A stretch of DNA of 13,410 nucleotides, taken from NCBI GenBank assembly GCA_016650115.1, contig JAENWI010000020.1, positions 1 through 13,410 on the forward strand, read 5' to 3'. Origin of the DNA: Peptostreptococcaceae bacterium. Lineage in GTDB: Bacteria; Bacillota; Clostridia; Peptostreptococcales; Anaerovoracaceae. Positions 1 through 6,172 of the stretch are shown here, piece after piece. Within the stretch, counting starts at the first letter, position 1; each line of letters begins with the position of its first letter. Both the position numbers and the translations under genes were made by a program. The notes under the pieces were generated by a model, which did no database searches, was not told where the DNA came from, and saw nothing but the letters and a program-made list of their open reading frames with translations.

Positions 1-177
1 AAGCAAATTTCAATTCGTCTCGTTTTGGAATCATGTTGATTCCATACGGTTCTATTTAAAGATCCGTTTGACTAAAATTCTACACTATGAAGTTTTCAAG
101 GTTCATCGGACATTCTCGCTCCCTGCAAAAGCAGTTTGTTTGTCTGTCCTGCGCTCGGTCTTTGTAGTGACGGAACA
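1..177 (-). other. Leader of a probable rRNA operon, upstream of 16S
   Basis: This is the stretch downstream of promoter P2, read on the minus strand, and it has no credible coding region. It contains the boxB/boxA-like element at 86-149 and then a small perfect hairpin at 27-43 (GGAATC and GATTCC arms, 5-base loop). It is AT-rich toward the left edge. In Clostridia this arrangement normally ends at the 5' end of the 16S rRNA, which would lie just outside the window. No part of the 16S gene itself (for example the AGAGTTTGATC motif) is visible, so the identity is inferred. Confidence 0.6.
86..149 (-). promoter_or_regulatory. boxB/boxA-like rRNA antitermination element
   Basis: On the minus strand a stem-loop comes first: outer arms GGACA/TGTCC (149-145 with 112-108) around an inner CTGC-TTTT-GCAG hairpin (134-123). 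It is followed within two bases by TGAACCTTGAAAACT (105-91). A 'CCTTGAAAACT' block just ahead of 16S is a recurrent boxA-like feature of low-GC Gram-positive rrn leaders, where NusB/S10 load antitermination factors. The order boxB then boxA matches that arrangement. The stem and box are seen directly; the function is inferred. Confidence 0.6.
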
Positions 178-183
178 ATTAAT

Positions 184-212
184 ATCTTACCATCGCATCC
201 CTATAATGTCAA
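184..212 (-). promoter_or_regulatory. rRNA operon promoter P2 (sigma-A type)
   Basis: On the minus strand a perfect TTGACA (212-207) is followed by a 17-base spacer and TAAGAT (189-184). Just upstream of its -35 lies AT-rich DNA containing a 14-bp palindrome (224-237), which could act as an UP element. With P1, 133 bp upstream, it forms a tandem pair driving the leader that runs off the left edge. Confidence 0.7.
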
Positions 213-315
213 CAACTTTTTGGGTTTTAATTAAAACTTTTTTCACCCTTTTCCTTCGGAATCTGCACTCTTCAGGCTTTTTTATTTGTCTTCACTGTTT
301 TGCGACAGCTTTATT

Positions 316-345
316 ATAATACCAAAGTTCTTATGGTTGTGTCAA
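316..345 (-). promoter_or_regulatory. rRNA operon promoter P1 (sigma-A type)
   Basis: On the minus strand a perfect -35 TTGACA (345-340) is followed after 18 bases by TATTAT (321-316), with an overlapping TATAAT at 318-313. Transcription would run leftward toward position 1. It is the upstream member of a tandem pair and its -35 begins only 8 bases after the stop codon of the MFS transporter gene. Tandem consensus promoters ahead of a boxB/boxA leader are typical of Firmicutes rrn operons. The boxes are directly visible; assignment to an rRNA operon is inferred from the context. Confidence 0.7.
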
Positions 346-353
346 CAGTTTTC

Positions 354-1535
354 TCAAACTATTTCAAGATTTTTTTGTGGCTTGTGCAAACCCCAAAGCA
401 AATAAAGGATTACACCAGTCAAATTATATAAAGCGAAAAACAAGTACACCGCTCCCACATCATACTTATCAAGTATAATTCCTCCAAAAAGCTGACAAAT
501 TATTGTGCTGACATTACAACTGATGCAGTAATAAACAGATAATGCCATACCAAGCAATCTTGTTTCTACCAGTTTAGATATATATCTTACAAATTCAACC
601 AGTACTATTCCATTCACCATTCCTTGCAGAAAAAAAGTGAATATCAGCACTTCATTTGAGGGTACAGTGCTGTATAATAAATATCTGAATACAGATATTA
701 TCATGGATATCAATATAGTTCTTTCAAGAGTGAATTTAGCAGCGAGTTTGTCGGACCACGCCATAAAAAAAGCTTCACTTCCTACCATAAGTAAAAACGC
801 TATGCCTATTCCCGCCAACAGACCTCCACCAGCAACATACAAAAATCCAAAATAAGTATTATTAGCTACATTTGTTCCGCTAACAAAAAAAGCGCTTATT
901 ATAAGAAGAACGAATTTTTTATTAACAATCAATTCTCTGTACTTGCCTTTATCTGTAATGCTGGCAATTTTAGATGTTTCCAACTCGTTAATGATATGCT
1001 TCTGTTTATTAATAATAATAATTGAACCCACCATAACGGCTGCAATTACATATCCAAATGAATATAGATAGAAAATGGATTCTAATCCCATAAGAGATAC
1101 AACCATACTAGCTATTAAATTCCCTCCAGCAAAACCTATCGCTCCCCATTTTCTAATGGCGCCAAAAAGTTGATCATCTTCAAGCGTCATAGCATCCTGC
1201 AATGCAAGAACTGGTGACTGAAAAAAATATAATACTCCAAAAATTGCTAAAAACAACAAATATGTGTTTATAAATGCTAAAGAAACCGAAATGATGGCAG
1301 TAGCCAGACATAAAATAAGTATTACTTGTTTCTTATTTCTACTGTTATTATAGATATCTCCCCAAAATATGGACGCAAAAATAGCCACTCCCGTCCCCGT
1401 GGCCATAATGGATCCGATTTCCGCACCGGAAAACCCTATTTTATCCAAGTACTGACCAATTAACGGAAGCATCATTCCCATTGCTCCATAGGTGAATGCA
1501 TATACTCCAACATAATTGTAATACTGCTTTTTCAT
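354..1535 (-). CDS. MFS transporter, LacY/HcaT-like (MFS_1_like) family
   Basis: This encodes a 393-residue inner-membrane secondary transporter with about 12 hydrophobic segments; the substrate is unknown. Near residue 57 the stretch FWGDIYNNSRNKK resembles the MFS motif A loop between TM2 and TM3. The motif RKWGAIGFA, near residue 128, is characteristic of the phenylpropionate/nucleoside symporter-like branch (MFS_1_like). The start MKKQYYNYV is chosen because AAAGGAG lies 5 bases upstream. An upstream in-frame ATG would fall inside the promoter. The gene is divergent from speD, which raises the possibility of polyamine or related cation transport, but nothing in the sequence shows this. 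No terminator is visible between its stop and rRNA promoter P1. Confidence 0.85.
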   Translation of the reverse strand: MKKQYYNYVGVYAFTYGAMGMMLPLIGQYLDKIGFSGAEIGSIMATGTGVAIFASIFWGDIYNNSRNKKQVILILCLATAIISVSLAFINTYLLFLAIFGVLYFFQSPVLALQDAMTLEDDQLFGAIRKWGAIGFAGGNLIASMVVSLMGLESIFYLYSFGYVIAAVMVGSIIIINKQKHIINELETSKIASITDKGKYRELIVNKKFVLLIISAFFVSGTNVANNTYFGFLYVAGGGLLAGIGIAFLLMVGSEAFFMAWSDKLAAKFTLERTILISMIISVFRYLLYSTVPSNEVLIFTFFLQGMVNGIVLVEFVRYISKLVETRLLGMALSVYYCISCNVSTIICQLFGGIILDKYDVGAVYLFFALYNLTGVILYLLWGLHKPQKNLEIV

Positions 1536-1550
1536 TAAATCTCCTTTGAT

Positions 1551-1574
1551 TGTGCTAGAAAATATTATAGCACA
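1551..1574. repeat. 7-bp inverted repeat over the MFS promoter, possible operator
   Basis: TGTGCTA (1551-1557) and TAGCACA (1568-1574) are perfect reverse complements separated by 10 bases, a 24-bp dyad with a 17-bp centre-to-centre spacing. It overlaps the -10 box and the expected transcription start of the MFS gene, the usual position for a repressor operator. An RNA hairpin is less likely because most of the dyad would lie upstream of the transcript start. The dyad is seen; the repressor is unknown. Confidence 0.45.
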
Positions 1575-1592
1575 TCGTATTTGCTTATACAA
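1564..1592 (-). promoter_or_regulatory. Promoter of the MFS transporter gene
   Basis: On the minus strand TTGTAT (1592-1587) is separated by 17 bases from a perfect TATAAT (1569-1564). Predicted transcription starts near 1557, giving a 5' leader of about 22 bases that carries AAAGGAG before the ATG at 1535. This placement supports the shorter start chosen for the transporter. Confidence 0.6.
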
Positions 1593-1609
1593 TATTTTGG
1601 GATTTTCTA

Positions 1610-1637
1610 TTGTTTTTTTTTAAATTTATGTTATTCT
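1610..1637 (+). promoter_or_regulatory. Putative promoter of speD-speE
   Basis: TTGTTT (1610-1615) lies 16 bases ahead of TATTCT (1632-1637) within a long T-rich tract, giving a start near 1644 and a leader of about 33 bases before the TTG start of speD. The match is moderate. An AT-rich perfect palindrome (TCTAAA-T-TTTAGA, 1635-1647) covers the -10 end and start site and could be an operator or chance. Confidence 0.35.
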
Positions 1638-1659
1638 AAATTTTAGACATTAAATATAA

Positions 1660-1679
1660 GGGGGTGAAAAAAATAATTG
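1660..1679 (+). promoter_or_regulatory. Ribosome binding site and TTG start of speD
   Basis: GGGGGTGA (1660-1667) matches the 16S anti-Shine-Dalgarno and lies 9-10 bases before TTG at 1677-1679. A nearer GTG at 1664 is in another frame and reaches a stop within seven codons. The TTG start gives a protein whose first residues align with known SpeD N-termini (KLKLHGFNNLTK), so it is taken as the true start. Confidence 0.7.
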
Positions 1680-2471
1680 ATTAACAAATTAAAATTACAT
1701 GGATTTAACAATTTGACGAAGACTTTAAGTTTTAATCTCTATGATATTTGCTATACAAAAACCATTGAGGATAGAAAAGCTTACATTGAATATATTGATG
1801 AAGAGTATAAAGCTCCCAAGTTAACGGAGATCCTTCAAAAGGTCACAAATATAATAGGTGCTAAAATTTTAAACATAGCAGTTCAGGACTATGATCCTCA
1901 AGGTGCAAGTGTAACAATTCTAATCTGTGAAGAAAGCAGTCCGCCAAAATCTGGAGTCTACGAATACGAACTCAATAATCCTTGTATTGTAGGTCACTTA
2001 GACAAGAGTCACATTACTGTTCACACATATCCTGAATATCACCCGGATAATGGTGTTTGCACCTTCAGAGCAGACATAGACGTTTCAACCTGCGGAGAGA
2101 TTTCCCCACTGATGGCATTAAACTATTTAATAGGAAGTTTTGATGCAGATATTATTACAATGGATTACAAGGTTCGTGGATTTGCTAGAGATTACACCGG
2201 CAAAAAGCTTTTTATCGATCATGATATTTCTTCAATTCAAAATTATATTAATAAGGAATTCATAGACATATACCAGATGATTGATGTTAGTGTTTATCAG
2301 GAAAATATTTTCCATACAAAATGTAAAGTAAAAGAATTCAATTTAGATACATATTTGTTTAATTTAAATTCAGAAGAATTAAGTAAACCTGAAATAGTTC
2401 AAATTTCAGGAAGACTTAAAAAAGAAATCGATGAAATTTTCTATGGTACAAATTTACCAGAAATATTCTGA
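1677..2471 (+). CDS. speD: S-adenosylmethionine decarboxylase proenzyme (E. coli type)
   Basis: This enzyme decarboxylates S-adenosylmethionine to supply the aminopropyl donor for spermidine. The 264-residue product has the full length and pattern of the long, E. coli-type SpeD rather than the short Bacillus/Thermotoga type. The N-terminus KLKLHGFNNLTK, the block QDYDPQGASVTIL (about 70-82) and VYQENIFHTK are hallmark stretches. The self-cleavage site is LDK-SHI: cleavage before Ser111 would give a beta chain of 110 residues and an alpha chain with an N-terminal pyruvoyl group. His116 and Cys139 (in STCG) are the nearby conserved active-site residues. Translation starts at TTG behind a strong GGGGGTGA site. 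speE follows 18 bases downstream, so the two genes form an operon. Confidence 0.95.
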   Translation: MINKLKLHGFNNLTKTLSFNLYDICYTKTIEDRKAYIEYIDEEYKAPKLTEILQKVTNIIGAKILNIAVQDYDPQGASVTILICEESSPPKSGVYEYELNNPCIVGHLDKSHITVHTYPEYHPDNGVCTFRADIDVSTCGEISPLMALNYLIGSFDADIITMDYKVRGFARDYTGKKLFIDHDISSIQNYINKEFIDIYQMIDVSVYQENIFHTKCKVKEFNLDTYLFNLNSEELSKPEIVQISGRLKKEIDEIFYGTNLPEIF

Positions 2472-2489
2472 TAATGAAAGGAGATTAAA

Positions 2490-3359
2490 ATGCTTACAAA
2501 AGCAAATGACATGTGGTACTCAGAATACCATGATTACGATGTTAAATTTTCAACCGAAATTACCGAGGTTTTCCTTCAGGAACAGACACCTTTTCAATAC
2601 CTCCAAATGCTTAAAAGTGATACCTTCGGTACTTTTATGACTTTAGACGGTTATATCCAGTTAACTGAAATGGATGAATTTGTATATCATGATATGATAA
2701 GTCACCCAGCGCTGGCGGTAAACCCTTCCATAAAACGGGTTCTTATAATTGGCGGCGGTGATGGTGGTACTGCAAGGGAAGTTGCCAGATACAAACATAT
2801 TTCGAAACTTGATATGGTTGAAATAGATGGGGCTGTTGTTGATGCATGTATAAAATATATGCCTACCACATCCTCAGTATTAACGAATGAACCCAGATTA
2901 AATCTTATTATTGGAGATGGTCTGGCTTTCGTAAGAGATGCTCCTGACAATTCATATGATTTGATTCTTGTGGATTCAACGGATCCATTTGGTCCGGGAG
3001 AAGATTTGTTTACTGTGGAATTTTACAAAAACTGCAGCCGGGTATTAAGTGAGGACGGCATACTGATTAATCAGCATGAAGGTGCTTTTTATGAAGGGGA
3101 TGTTCTTCAAATGAAAAAAGCACATACTAAGATTAAAGAAGTTTTCACTATTGCCAGAGTGTATGGCTTCAATATCCCTACTTATGCTTCGGGTTACTGG
3201 TATTTTGGATTTGCTTCAAAAAAATACGACCCCATTTCAGATTTAAAGGCTGACAAGTGGGCAGAATTCGGTTTAGATACAAAGTATTATAATACTGAAT
3301 TACATAAAGGAGCGTTTGCTCTTCCAAATTATGTCAAGAAAATTTTAGAATCCGTATAA
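2490..3359 (+). CDS. speE: Spermidine synthase (polyamine aminopropyltransferase)
   Basis: This enzyme transfers the aminopropyl group from decarboxylated S-adenosylmethionine to putrescine, giving spermidine and 5'-methylthioadenosine. The 289-residue length is normal. After an N-terminal beta region comes a Rossmann-like methyltransferase fold with the nucleotide loop GGGDGG (88-93), the acidic EID (111-113) and the gate-loop motif DSTDP (162-166), in which Asp162 is the expected catalytic acid. The usual QxESP motif near residue 205 reads QHEGAF, a local departure that may affect amine specificity but keeps the Gln and Glu. AAAGGAG lies 6 bases before the ATG. No speA/speC-type decarboxylase is in the window, so putrescine must come from elsewhere. 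Confidence 0.93.
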   Translation: MLTKANDMWYSEYHDYDVKFSTEITEVFLQEQTPFQYLQMLKSDTFGTFMTLDGYIQLTEMDEFVYHDMISHPALAVNPSIKRVLIIGGGDGGTAREVARYKHISKLDMVEIDGAVVDACIKYMPTTSSVLTNEPRLNLIIGDGLAFVRDAPDNSYDLILVDSTDPFGPGEDLFTVEFYKNCSRVLSEDGILINQHEGAFYEGDVLQMKKAHTKIKEVFTIARVYGFNIPTYASGYWYFGFASKKYDPISDLKADKWAEFGLDTKYYNTELHKGAFALPNYVKKILESV

Positions 3360-3390
3360 ATCCATTAAAAACTAAATATATTATTAATTA

Positions 3391-3483
3391 AGTAGAGTAA
3401 GTATTATGCGTTAAGTGTCATAGGATGGGATGTTGCCTTTGAACGAAGAACTAAGTTTGCGTTGTAATACTGCGTCCACTACT
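3391..3483 (+). promoter_or_regulatory. Tetrahydrofolate (THF) riboswitch aptamer
   Basis: The stretch contains the family signature GCGTTAAGTGT (3408-3418), then GGGATGTTG, ACGAAG and GCGTCC in the right order and spacing for the THF class found before folT and folE in Firmicutes. Visible helices are P1, AGTAG (3391-3395) with CTACT (3479-3483); P2, seven pairs AGTATTA (3400-3406) with TAATACT (3465-3471); and P3, 3419-3424 with 3436-3441 (one mismatch). The loop sequence GGATG (3428-3432) can form the class-defining pseudoknot with CGTCC (3473-3477). The downstream folT reading frame supports the ligand assignment. Helices are read from the sequence; ligand binding is inferred. Confidence 0.88.
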
Positions 3484-3537
3484 ACATTGAAGACAAGAGC
3501 TCTTATCTCTAGTGTAGTACTATTGAAAGGAGTTTTT
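3480..3537 (+). promoter_or_regulatory. Expression platform of the THF riboswitch (translational)
   Basis: Two alternative helices are visible. A 10-pair helix, 3480-3489 with 3510-3519 (two G-U pairs), takes up the 3' strand of aptamer P1, so it cannot coexist with P1. A second 10-pair helix, 3495-3504 with 3528-3537 (three G-U pairs), covers the Shine-Dalgarno GAAAGGAG (3525-3532). If ligand stabilises P1, the first helix is lost and the second can hide the ribosome site. Without ligand the first helix forms and traps the anti-Shine-Dalgarno strand in its loop. No U-run follows the hairpin, so control is probably at translation, switching off with ligand. The mechanism is inferred from pairing only. 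Confidence 0.6.
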
Positions 3538-3539
3538 CT

Positions 3540-3816
3540 ATGAAAAACAATTCGAAAGTTACAAGGCTGATTACTATTGGCTTATTTATTGCCCTGGAAA
3601 TCATTCTAACCAGATTTTTATCAATTAATACACCCTTTATTAGAATCGGTTTTGGGTTCCTGCCTGTAGCTATGCTGGGTATCATGTATGGACCTTGCAG
3701 CAATAACCATGATCCCTGCAAGAATAATTAAAAGTATCGTGATGCTTTGTATACAGACGGCAATCATTCCAATTGTATGGAATAAATATTTAAAAAATAT
3801 TATTAAAAACAAATAA
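3540..3816 (+). pseudogene. folT: folT remnant: folate ECF transporter S component with internal deletion
   Basis: FolT is the small membrane substrate-binding subunit of the energy-coupling-factor folate importer, usually about 170 residues with six helices. Here the first 52 residues are intact and typical (LFIALEIILTRFLS, then IRIGFGFLPVAMLGIMYGP), behind a good Shine-Dalgarno. After Pro52 the frame gives 11 unrelated residues and stops at 3731. In the +1 frame, 3700-3816 encodes the normal FolT C-terminus (IPARIIKSIVMLCIQ, ending KNK and a TAA stop). About 80 middle residues are missing and the two ends are out of frame. A 7-bp inverted repeat, CTTGCAG (3694-3700) and CTGCAAG (3716-3722), lies at the junction. 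The protein cannot be functional unless the assembly is wrong here. Confidence 0.85.
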
Positions 3817-3821
3817 CCTGG

Positions 3822-3868
3822 TGCGGCTACTCAATGATTTCATACATTGTGGCCGCATCTTCTTTTTT
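3822..3868 (+). terminator. Probable terminator after folT, inside the end of rqcP
   Basis: A nine-pair stem, TGCGGCTAC (3822-3830) with GTGGCCGCA (3849-3857), extended by AATG/CATT inside, is followed on the plus strand by TCTTCTTTTTT (3858-3868). It starts 6 bases after the folT remnant stop and would end the plus-strand transcript. It lies within the last codons of the convergent rqcP gene, so it was probably shaped by both coding and termination needs. Confidence 0.5.
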
Positions 3869-4069
3869 GCTTGATTCCGATAAGCTGACAACTTTTGCAG
3901 TGATGATGCTGTTCCCAAACTTTATTTGAATAACATCACCAATTTTCACTTCTGTGCCAGGTTTTGCAAGTTTTTCATTCACGGTAATTCGATCCTGTTC
4001 ACAGGCTTCTTTAGCGATAGTCCTTCGCTTAATTAGTCTTGAGTTCTTTAAAAATTTATCAATCCTCAT
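3827..4069 (-). CDS. rqcP: RqcP-like S4-domain RNA-binding protein (YabO family)
   Basis: This is an 80-residue, single S4-domain protein. The N-terminus MRIDKFLKNSRLIKRRTIAKEAC and the ending KKEDAATMYEII closely follow the RqcP/YabO family, which stabilises the P-site peptidyl-tRNA on obstructed 50S subunits so that RqcH can add poly-alanine tails. Arg2, Asp4, Arg11, Arg15 and Arg16 lie in the expected RNA-contact helices. AGAGG precedes the ATG by about 6 bases. Its position directly after the HU gene matches Clostridia and Bacillus. The usual followers yabP, yabQ and divIC are absent: the next gene is on the opposite strand. Confidence 0.88.
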   Translation of the reverse strand: MRIDKFLKNSRLIKRRTIAKEACEQDRITVNEKLAKPGTEVKIGDVIQIKFGNSIITAKVVSLSESSKKEDAATMYEIIE

Positions 4070-4086
4070 TTGGTCCTCTTTTCAAT

Positions 4087-4115
4087 AAAAAAAATAGGGC
4101 AACATCAGTTGCCCT
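4087..4115 (-). terminator. Rho-independent terminator after the HU gene
   Basis: On the minus strand AGGGCAAC (4115-4108) and GTTGCCCT (4103-4096) form a perfect 8-bp stem with a 4-base loop, followed by one or two bases and eight consecutive T (4094-4087). It lies 14 bases beyond the HU stop. rqcP starts only 17 bases further on, so rqcP expression from upstream requires read-through. Confidence 0.88.
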
Positions 4116-4129
4116 TTAATTCACTCATC

Positions 4130-4408
4130 TTATTTGTTTACAGCATCCTTAAGAGCTTTTCCTGCTTTGAAAACAGGAGCCTTTGCAGCCGCAATCTTAA
4201 TAACTTCCTCTGGCTTTCTTGGGTTTCTTCCCTGTCTTGCTTTTCTCTGACGAGTTTCGAAAGTACCAAATCCAATAAGTTGAACTTTATCGCCATTAAC
4301 TAGCGCACCTTCGATACTTGCAACAAATGCATTTACCGCAACTTCAGCGTCTTTTTTTGTGAATCCAGTTTTTTCTGCTACACTTGTGATTAGTTCTGCT
4401 TTATTCAT
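4130..4408 (-). CDS. hup: HU family DNA-binding protein
   Basis: This 92-residue nucleoid protein binds and bends DNA as a dimer. The start MNKAELITSVAEKTGFTKKDAE is the standard HU N-terminus. GFGTF (46-50) and the beta-arm RQRKARQGRNPRKPEEV (53-69), with the DNA-intercalating Pro63, are present, and the C-terminal helix ends KAGKALKDAVNK. Upstream in-frame residues were rejected because a perfect AGGAGG lies 8 bases before this ATG. A strong terminator follows, so it is likely an abundant single-gene transcript. Between the flippase gene and rqcP it sits at its conserved place, although the mazG-like gene often found here is absent. Confidence 0.96.
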   Translation of the reverse strand: MNKAELITSVAEKTGFTKKDAEVAVNAFVASIEGALVNGDKVQLIGFGTFETRQRKARQGRNPRKPEEVIKIAAAKAPVFKAGKALKDAVNK

Positions 4409-4478
4409 GAATATAACCTCCTCAAAATAATTGTGATAATAACTTAGCAATTAACTCTGCTTTATATTTTCTATAGTC

Positions 4479-4507
4479 ATTCTCGCATTTTTCAACACTT
4501 TTGTCAA
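4479..4507 (-). promoter_or_regulatory. Tentative promoter of the HU gene
   Basis: On the minus strand a perfect TTGACA (4507-4502) is followed after 17 bases by GAGAAT (4484-4479), a weak -10. A second candidate, TTGAAA (4495-4490) with TAGAAA (4473-4468), has a 16-base spacer. HU is usually strongly transcribed and some promoter should be in this 138-bp gap, but the exact boxes are uncertain. Confidence 0.3.
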
Positions 4508-4546
4508 CAGCTTTTCTAAGAAAAAAGTCAACTAAACCCTTATTTT

Positions 4547-6157
4547 TCAATTATTTTTCGTTTTTTTGAATTTTCTGACCACCTTCATTATTTTTTCTCC
4601 TTTTGGCAAACTCAGCACTTCCTCAGTTGTTATGGATTTTGTTGCAAACAACATTATAAAGTAAACAATGCCCGCTACTAAAACTGTAATTAAAGTTGCT
4701 AAATTATTACCCAAATATGGAACGGTTAGTTTAAACAGCAAAAAGGTAGTAGCTGCCATGACCAGCCCGGCATAAACAGGTTTCAACAAGGTAATTTTAA
4801 AATCAAATTTAATATCTACATGTTTCCTTATTGATAAATAGTTTAAAATAGTTGCAATAAGATATGCTGCAACAGTTCCAACGGCTGCACCCTTCACATT
4901 TATTCCTGGGATGCCGATTAATATAAAACTGATTACAACCTTTGCAACTGCACCGATAAACAAATTTCTCACCGGCAGTATCTGCTTGCCTATGCCTTGC
5001 AAAACTCCCGTCATTGTCTGGAAAGTAGAAAGGAATATAACTCCTATTGCCATAATAAAAAGACATGGTGCCGCAGCTATGGCACTCTCCCTTTGCATTG
5101 GGTAAAGAAGAATCATGATGGGTTCTGCCAATATCATTAGACCAAAGGTGCATGGCAAACCGATAATTATGGATGTACGCATACCAAGTTGTGCATTATA
5201 GCTTAAAAATTCCATATCTTTTTTCTTGAATGCAGAAGAAATTGCTGGAACAAGACTCATAGCCACTGCCATTGTAAGAACCTGAGGCAGATTAATCAAT
5301 GGCGCCGCCATACCTGTGAGCTGCCCGTACATGGCGTTTGCCTGCTCAAGTGACCATCCGGTGCTTTGCAACCTTCGCATCACTATAGTGACATCAATCG
5401 TGTTCATAATAGGCATGATTGCCGCACCAATTGTAACCGGTACTGCGATGGAAAGAAGTCTGCGTAGAATAACCTTCGTGCTTTCAGTAATTTGATCTCT
5501 AGTATTTTCAATATTTCCTGAATAACTTTTCTTTTTTCCTTTATAAATAATGGCTATAGTGATAATACAGGCCACTGCTCCAGCAGTGGCACCAAAAGAT
5601 GCGCCTGCGGCGGCATATTCTTTTCCATATTTAACAAGAATATAAGCCAGGGTTAATCCCATAATGACTCTAAAGAATTGTTCTACAATTTGAGATTTAG
5701 CTGTAGGCTTCATATCCTGCATCCCTTGGAAATAACCTCTATAGGCCGCGGCCATAGGGAGAAATAATAGAGCAGGTGCAATTGCCATCATTGCATATTT
5801 TGCACCAACATTACCCATCCCTGTCACCAGAATATCTGCGCCGAAAAAACATATGGCGGATGAAATTAGTCCTATGCTAAAAAGGAGTATAAACGAAACT
5901 CTGAAAACCTTATGCGCTTCATAGTAATTACCTACGGCCATGCTTTCAGATACCATTTTAGATATGGCAATAGGTGTCCCTGAAACTGCAAGTGTCAGGA
6001 ATAGAACGTATATTGGATAGGCTGTCTGATAATAACCCATACCCTCAGCACCGATTAAATTACCCAAAGGTATTCTAAAAAAAGCGCCCATTATTTTTAT
6101 TATGATACCTGCAGCGCCTAATATTACGGCTCCCTGCATAAATGACTTCTTTCCCAT
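4547..6157 (-). CDS. SpoVB/YabM-like polysaccharide or lipid-linked sugar flippase (MATE/MurJ superfamily)
   Basis: This 536-residue integral membrane protein has about 14 hydrophobic segments. The opening SFMQGAVILGAAGIIIKIMGAFFRIPLGNLIGAEGMGYYQTAYPIY and the later AYRGYFQGMQDMKPTA are characteristic of the SpoVB/YabM/YtgP group of the multidrug/oligosaccharidyl-lipid/polysaccharide exporter superfamily, related to the lipid II flippase MurJ. A role in moving peptidoglycan or other envelope precursors is known for relatives; the substrate here is inferred. Its place between mfd and the HU gene matches Bacillus yabM and Clostridia. The ATG follows GGAGG by 4-5 bases and lies 15 bases after the deaminase stop, so the two are probably co-transcribed. 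SpoVB-type proteins also occur in non-sporulating species. Confidence 0.88.
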   Translation of the reverse strand: MGKKSFMQGAVILGAAGIIIKIMGAFFRIPLGNLIGAEGMGYYQTAYPIYVLFLTLAVSGTPIAISKMVSESMAVGNYYEAHKVFRVSFILLFSIGLISSAICFFGADILVTGMGNVGAKYAMMAIAPALLFLPMAAAYRGYFQGMQDMKPTAKSQIVEQFFRVIMGLTLAYILVKYGKEYAAAGASFGATAGAVACIITIAIIYKGKKKSYSGNIENTRDQITESTKVILRRLLSIAVPVTIGAAIMPIMNTIDVTIVMRRLQSTGWSLEQANAMYGQLTGMAAPLINLPQVLTMAVAMSLVPAISSAFKKKDMEFLSYNAQLGMRTSIIIGLPCTFGLMILAEPIMILLYPMQRESAIAAAPCLFIMAIGVIFLSTFQTMTGVLQGIGKQILPVRNLFIGAVAKVVISFILIGIPGINVKGAAVGTVAAYLIATILNYLSIRKHVDIKFDFKITLLKPVYAGLVMAATTFLLFKLTVPYLGNNLATLITVLVAGIVYFIMLFATKSITTEEVLSLPKGEKIMKVVRKFKKTKNN

Positions 6158-6172
6158 TATGCCTCCAACTGA

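Noticed and set aside
224..237. Perfect 14-bp palindrome GTTTTAATTAAAAC between the two rRNA promoters
   Set aside because: It is entirely AT-rich apart from its ends and lies in an expected UP-element position. There is not enough information to call it an operator.
68..319. Plus-strand 83-codon open frame in the left non-coding region
   Set aside because: It runs antisense through two consensus promoters and a boxB/boxA leader, has no ribosome binding site, and its composition is unlike a protein.
1535..1592. Longer MFS protein starting 19 codons upstream
   Set aside because: That start lies at the -35 box of the gene's own promoter and has no ribosome site, while the chosen ATG has AAAGGAG.
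3540..3731. 63-codon frame taken as a complete small membrane protein
   Set aside because: The first 52 residues match FolT and the true FolT C-terminus follows in another frame, so it is a truncated gene rather than a small protein in its own right.
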